NCBI GenBank assembly: GCA_003231795.1
Contig: QIJI01000237.1
Span: forward strand, 1-9,727
Length of the DNA: 9,727 nt
Source of the DNA: Gammaproteobacteria bacterium
GTDB taxonomy: Bacteria > Pseudomonadota > Gammaproteobacteria > GCA-001735895
Reading direction: 5' to 3'
Part shown: positions 6,037 through 9,727 of the stretch, piece after piece
How the letters are laid out: every line of letters starts with the position of its first letter
How positions within the stretch are numbered: the stretch's first letter is position 1
Program-made: the position numbers and the translations under genes
Notes under the pieces: generated by a model
Told to the model about the DNA's origin: nothing
Database searches by the model: none
The model's input: the letters and a program-made list of their open reading frames with translations, nothing else

Positions 6037-7383
6037 GTTAAGAACCTTGTTCAGGTTGTCGCTGCGTTTTTCAACGAAAGCCTGCAGGCGACTATTGAGA
6101 TTACCGAGATTACTCGCGGTTTGATAAGAGTCCAGCGCGTCTTGCAGACTTGCATTTTGCTCCTGCGAAATAGCCAGGCCTATCCAGTTTCTGGCATTGG
6201 TGACGTTCTGATCCAGAGCCAGGGTGTAATAACGCTCCGCATTTTCGTGTTGATCGAGTCGCTGATAACTGGCTGCCAGTATTGACTGCTGATTAACATC
6301 AATTACTTCGCCCTGATTGGCAAACAAATCAACCACCGCCCGGTAGAATCCCTGTTGATATAACGAATGAGCATATTCATAGGTGAACGCCACATCACCC
6401 GGGTATTTTTGCATCGACTCCCGCGCAAGCCGGGAATGACGGTCGGAATAGCCCTGGCGCTGGTACAGGGCCAGCAAATTTCGCCGCACCTTATGATCTT
6501 CACTACCATTTAATAAATCGACAAAACGGTTTTCGGCCTCGGCATAACGTCGCGATTTCATCAGTTTTACCGCATAGGCGAGATCATTGGAACTTCCGGA
6601 TTCTGGATTGATTGATTTAATTTCGAGTTTGACCGGTGCCTGCTGCTGGCTGGTATCTTTGACTGCCGCGGCCTGTACCGACTGCTGAGCGGGTGCTTCG
6701 GGTTCGACCACGAGCTTTGCGGTGACAGGCTGACTCGTTTCTGCTTCCGCGGTCATCGCTTCGGCTGAGCGGGTGAGTTCAATCGCCCAGATGGATTCAC
6801 CGTCGGCCTTCATTTGTCGGGTTTCAACAAGAATTTTCGGTACTGTTTTGAAACGGATATCAACACCCTGCGGCGTCGATACGATTACCAGTTGTTCAAT
6901 CCAGCGATTATCGGTTAGTTGCGGTGCGACTATCTGGCTTTCGATATCACGCAGATGATAAGCAAAACTATTTTCACCGCGCTCTTTCAAATAAGTTACC
7001 GCCTTGGCGCGCAACGCGAATTCCAGCCGCATCCGCTCGCCGCTCTCGCGAATTTGCAAACCGATTATCTGGTTCGGCGCATCAACAACGGGCGCTTGCA
7101 CGGTCTCAGCTTCTGTATTGGCAGCAACCACGACAGGCTCAACCGTATCCACCACAACAGGTTGCGGCGTTGCAACTGCCAAGGCCGTATCAGCCGAGTT
7201 GTTTTGCAAGTACATCCAGCCACTGCCAAGCAGCAGGAAAGCAGTCAGAACTGCAACCAGGGCCGGCGTCGTGCCTTTCCACTGCCGTTCCTTTTTGTCC
7301 CGGCCCAGTGATTCAATTTCGATCGGGGTAAAATTGGTTTCCCGGGTTTCAAGGTTTTTTAAAACGTTGTTGATAACGCTCAT
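6034..7383 (-). CDS. mshN: MshN, membrane-anchored TPR protein of pilus assembly
   Basis: A 449-aa protein. ATG 7383 is chosen because it overlaps the mshM stop (ATGA) and gives MSVINNVLKNLETR, the start typical of MshN; the frame is open further upstream but inside mshM. A cytoplasmic tail of about 39 residues is followed by one membrane helix (about 40-59) and a Pro/Val/Ala/Glu-rich linker. Next comes a beta-rich domain at about 104-205 (I-I-G-L-Q-I-R-E-S-G-E-R-M-R-L pattern) that resembles an AMIN domain, a second Gln/Ala/Pro-rich linker, and tetratricopeptide-like helices at about 268-435 (for example AYAVKLMKSRRYAEAENRF in part). The bulk should be periplasmic. Its biochemical role is poorly known; the TPR and AMIN-like parts suggest contact with MshL or the cell wall, which is inference. 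Confidence 0.88.
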   Translation of the reverse strand: MSVINNVLKNLETRETNFTPIEIESLGRDKKERQWKGTTPALVAVLTAFLLLGSGWMYLQNNSADTALAVATPQPVVVDTVEPVVVAANTEAETVQAPVVDAPNQIIGLQIRESGERMRLEFALRAKAVTYLKERGENSFAYHLRDIESQIVAPQLTDNRWIEQLVIVSTPQGVDIRFKTVPKILVETRQMKADGESIWAIELTRSAEAMTAEAETSQPVTAKLVVEPEAPAQQSVQAAAVKDTSQQQAPVKLEIKSINPESGSSNDLAYAVKLMKSRRYAEAENRFVDLLNGSEDHKVRRNLLALYQRQGYSDRHSRLARESMQKYPGDVAFTYEYAHSLYQQGFYRAVVDLFANQGEVIDVNQQSILAASYQRLDQHENAERYYTLALDQNVTNARNWIGLAISQEQNASLQDALDSYQTASNLGNLNSRLQAFVEKRSDNLNKVLN

Positions 7384-8183
7384 TGGATTTGACTGTCTGC
7401 GGCCGCCGCCTCGATATGTTTTCGGCGAATATAGAATTCCCCGCTGGCATACGACAGCATCATCGCCTTGTTGCAAATCACGTTGATAACACGGGGAATT
7501 CCCTGACTGAATTTGTACAAGCGCTTCTGTGCAGCGTTGTCAAATAACTCCGGTCCACGATATCCGGCCGAGCTGATACGATGCTGCAGATAGGATCGGA
7601 TTGATGCCTGATTCAAAGGCTGCAATCGATAGGCATGCATAATGCGCTGGCGTAACTGGCGGATACTGCTTTGCGCCAGCCTGGCATCGAGTTCGGGCTG
7701 ACCGAACAACACAATTTGCACCAGTTTTTGCTTGCCGGTTTCGAGATTGCTCAGTAAACGAATAGCTTCAAGGCTTTCTTCGGGTAGCGACTGGGCTTCA
7801 TCCAGAATAATCACCGTGCCGCGACCACGACGTGCGTTGTCGATCAGGTATTGATTAATGCAGGCGAGGTAATTTTCCTTTATCAGTTTTTCGGCAATTC
7901 CCATCTCGGCTATCACCGCGTCAAGCAAGGCATTGCAATTCATGTAGGGGTTAGGAATGTATACCGTGTCGTATTCAGTTTCCAGCGCATCCAGTAATTT
8001 GCGGCAGAGCAATGTTTTGCCAGTGCCGACTTCACCGGTTACTTTGATAAAACCATCACCACCCCTGACTGCGACCATCAAAACGTTGAGCGCTTCGCGA
8101 TGCGTAACCGACTGGTAAAAAAAATCGGTATCAGGCGTCAGACTAAACGGTTTTTCCGAAAGACCGTAGTATTGCTCGTACAT
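7380..8183 (-). CDS. mshM: MshM, GspA/ExeA-like AAA ATPase
   Basis: A 267-aa protein starting MYEQYYGLSEKPFSLTPD, the hallmark opening of the ExeA/GspA/MshM ATPases. It shows Walker A GEVGTGKT (50-57), Walker B VIILDEAQ (124-131), a sensor-like FGQPEL (160-165) and a Q-L-R-Q-R-I segment (176-181), followed by the helical lid. It ends after the AAA domain and lacks the membrane and peptidoglycan-binding parts of ExeA, which is normal for MshM. By analogy with ExeA it may help place or assemble the secretin; this has not been shown for MSHA as far as I know. The ATG overlaps the last base of the mshL stop (TAATG), has GAGG 7 nt upstream, and its own stop overlaps mshN. Confidence 0.92.
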   Translation of the reverse strand: MYEQYYGLSEKPFSLTPDTDFFYQSVTHREALNVLMVAVRGGDGFIKVTGEVGTGKTLLCRKLLDALETEYDTVYIPNPYMNCNALLDAVIAEMGIAEKLIKENYLACINQYLIDNARRGRGTVIILDEAQSLPEESLEAIRLLSNLETGKQKLVQIVLFGQPELDARLAQSSIRQLRQRIMHAYRLQPLNQASIRSYLQHRISSAGYRGPELFDNAAQKRLYKFSQGIPRVINVICNKAMMLSYASGEFYIRRKHIEAAAADSQIQ

Positions 8184-9727
8184 TACTCATCCTCGGGAGT
8201 GTATTTTAGTTGTTCCACTCTGCCGGCACTGTCTGAAATGTATCGTGACCAGACCTTGTTTGAATCGACAACAATCGGGCGCAATAGAATCACCAGTTCA
8301 CTGCGCCGGTTTATCCTTCTTTTTTGCTTGAACAAATTACCGAAAAAGGGCAGATCTCTAAGTCCGGGAGTACCTCCATCTTCGACGCTAGCCAGGTTTT
8401 TCATCAATCCTCCAATCACCACGACCTCCCCATTGCGGGCTCTCACCACCGAATCTGACTCGCGCACGGTACTCAGAGCCAGGGGCAATTCAAAAGTCTG
8501 ACCCCCGAGAGTAATCGTTTTAACCTGGTCCTGAACCTCGCTGATACTGGGGTGAATATGCAAAATCACGTCACCCTCTTTACTGATCTGCGGGGTAACA
8601 TCGAGGGCAATACCCGAGAAAAATGGCGTCAGGGTCAGCTCGGGGTTAGAGGTGGTGCCAGTGACAGTCGTGTTACTGTCTGAAGATACCTCGGTTACAA
8701 AAAATTCGTCGGAGCCGACCTTGATTACCGCTTTCTGGTTATTCACAGTAGATACTCGCGGGCTGGATAATACGTGTACATTGCCCTGGGTACCTAACAG
8801 GGTTATCAACGAGCCAAAAGTACTGGACGAGCTGCCCACTGCGAAAAGATTGGCAAATGCCGAATTGGTCAGATCCAGTCCCGCGTTGACGGCGACATCG
8901 CCAGCAGCATTAATGGCAGCCGAGCCACCCACGCCTCTGACGATACTCGCATTCCCAACCGCCAAATCCCGACTCGAGGATATCGCCGCCCAGTCTATGC
9001 CCGACTGGAAGCTGTCATTCAGTTCAACCTCGATAATTTTGGCCTCCAGAATTACCTGACGTTGCAAGCTCTCCTGTGCATCATTCAGATACGCCTCTAC
9101 ATCGCGCAGCTCGCCCGGCATGGCTCGCACTACAACCAGCCCGGTGAGACGATCTACTACGATTGAACGGCCATCACTATTACCGACAATTGCAATCAGC
9201 GTTCCTTTTAGCTCAGTCCAGAAATCAGCCACGCTTCGAGTATTTATCCGGCTCGATTTTAACGAGGTTGAGCCCGAGCCCGAATCGTCTTCACTGTCGC
9301 CTGAGTTCGAATCCTGGATCTGGCCGGAGCTTACGGTCATCAATGACTCGCCTGAGCGCACCACATTCAGATAATTAACCGCAAAGATGCGCGACTGAAT
9401 ACGGGCTGGCATGACAATATATCCGGATCCACTCTCCTCGAACTCGTAGCCATAAACCTGACGCGCCAGTTTCATTACTTCCCTGACCGTAACGTTTTTC
9501 AAATCAAGCGAAATCTCGCCTTCGACACTGGGGTGTACCACCATGTTGACATTGGTATCTTTAACCAGACTCATAAAGAATAACCGGGCCGGGGCATTCG
9601 AAACCGAGATGTCAAATGCGGCCTCCTGCCTAATATCATCATTCAATCCCGGGACTCCAATACCACTGGCGGGTACCAGTTCATCGAGTATGTCGTCGGA
9701 AGGAGCTTCAACATCGGGAATTTGAAC
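8183..9727 (-). CDS. mshL: MshL, outer-membrane secretin of the MSHA pilus, 5' end cut by window edge
   Basis: The frame is open to the window edge, so the visible 514 codons lack the true start and signal peptide. An in-frame TTG at 9646 should not be taken as the start, since coding sequence continues upstream (IPDVEAPSDDILDELVPASG). Visible domains: an STN/N0-like domain at about 37-97 (F-D-I-S-V-S-N-A-P-A onward), a Ser/Gly/Asp-rich loop at about 132-160, an N1-type domain (D-F-W-T-E-L then S-I-V-V-D-R-L-T-G-L-V-V-V), and the secretin core from about 224 (Q-V-I-L-E-A-K-I-I-E-V) to 488, with VLSSPRVSTVNNQKA and the C-terminal hallmark V-V-V-I-G-G-L-M. The Ser/Gly loop followed by D-F-W is typical of MshL rather than PilQ. 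It forms the channel through which the pilus leaves the outer membrane. Confidence 0.94.
   Translation of the reverse strand, partial: VQIPDVEAPSDDILDELVPASGIGVPGLNDDIRQEAAFDISVSNAPARLFFMSLVKDTNVNMVVHPSVEGEISLDLKNVTVREVMKLARQVYGYEFEESGSGYIVMPARIQSRIFAVNYLNVVRSGESLMTVSSGQIQDSNSGDSEDDSGSGSTSLKSSRINTRSVADFWTELKGTLIAIVGNSDGRSIVVDRLTGLVVVRAMPGELRDVEAYLNDAQESLQRQVILEAKIIEVELNDSFQSGIDWAAISSSRDLAVGNASIVRGVGGSAAINAAGDVAVNAGLDLTNSAFANLFAVGSSSSTFGSLITLLGTQGNVHVLSSPRVSTVNNQKAVIKVGSDEFFVTEVSSDSNTTVTGTTSNPELTLTPFFSGIALDVTPQISKEGDVILHIHPSISEVQDQVKTITLGGQTFELPLALSTVRESDSVVRARNGEVVVIGGLMKNLASVEDGGTPGLRDLPFFGNLFKQKRRINRRSELVILLRPIVVDSNKVWSRYISDSAGRVEQLKYTPEDE

Noticed and set aside
7384..7476. Longer start for mshN at 7476
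   Set aside because: The extra residues lie inside mshM, and ATG 7383 gives the typical MSVINNVLK start with an ATGA overlap.
6919..7486. Plus-strand open frames opposite mshN
   Set aside because: Several frames overlap one another opposite the low-complexity linker of mshN, with no family features; they arise from composition.
9644..9646. TTG at 9646 as the start of mshL
   Set aside because: The frame stays open and protein-like to the window edge, no signal peptide follows the TTG, and an outer-membrane secretin needs one.
1..9727. A type II secretion or type IVa (pilMNOPQ) locus instead of MSHA
   Set aside because: The MshEN-type ATPase, MshM-type ATPase and TPR protein MshN next to this secretin, with mshC/D/O-type prepilins, are specific to MSHA loci.
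1..9727. CRISPR arrays, tRNA or rRNA genes, insertion sequences
   Set aside because: No regular spaced repeats, RNA gene signatures or transposase reading frames were seen on either strand.

Overview
The window holds most of a mannose-sensitive hemagglutinin (MSHA) type IV pilus locus. The gene set and order (mshL-M-N-E-G-F, then mshC-D-O) is the one known from Vibrio and other Gammaproteobacteria. Mid-range base composition and dense gene packing also fit a gammaproteobacterium, but nothing here fixes genus or species. Both window edges cut genes: the secretin mshL at the right and mshO at the left. The neighbours usually found outside this block (mshI/J/K and mshP/Q) would lie beyond the edges if present.

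Layout, read on the minus strand from right to left. Positions 9727-2515 form one assembly operon: MshL (outer-membrane secretin), MshM (GspA/ExeA-like ATPase), MshN (one membrane helix plus TPRs), MshE (extension ATPase with a c-di-GMP-binding MshEN domain), MshG (inner-membrane platform) and MshF (small membrane protein). Most junctions are ATGA or TAATG overlaps; the exception is a small gap carrying an inverted repeat between mshN and mshE. Positions 1788-1 form a second minus-strand cluster of three prepilin-like genes, mshC, mshD and mshO, spaced 2-4 nt apart.

Between the two clusters sits the presumed major pilin gene (mshA-like, 1946-2356), on the opposite (plus) strand. It has its own AT-rich upstream region with a perfect 8-bp inverted repeat, a good ribosome binding site and a strong intrinsic terminator. 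In the well-known MSHA operons the pilin lies in line with the flanking genes, so this flipped, self-contained pilin unit is the most unusual feature of the window. The open frame of mshF, which converges on the pilin gene, has no usable stop and seems to carry a frameshift near its 3' end.

Presumed working: prepilins (mshA, C, D, O) are processed at G/F by a prepilin peptidase not encoded here. MshE on the cytoplasmic face drives assembly through MshG. MshN, MshM and MshF probably assist at the inner membrane and periplasm, and MshL forms the outer-membrane channel. Cyclic-di-GMP binding by MshE would set when the pilus is extended.
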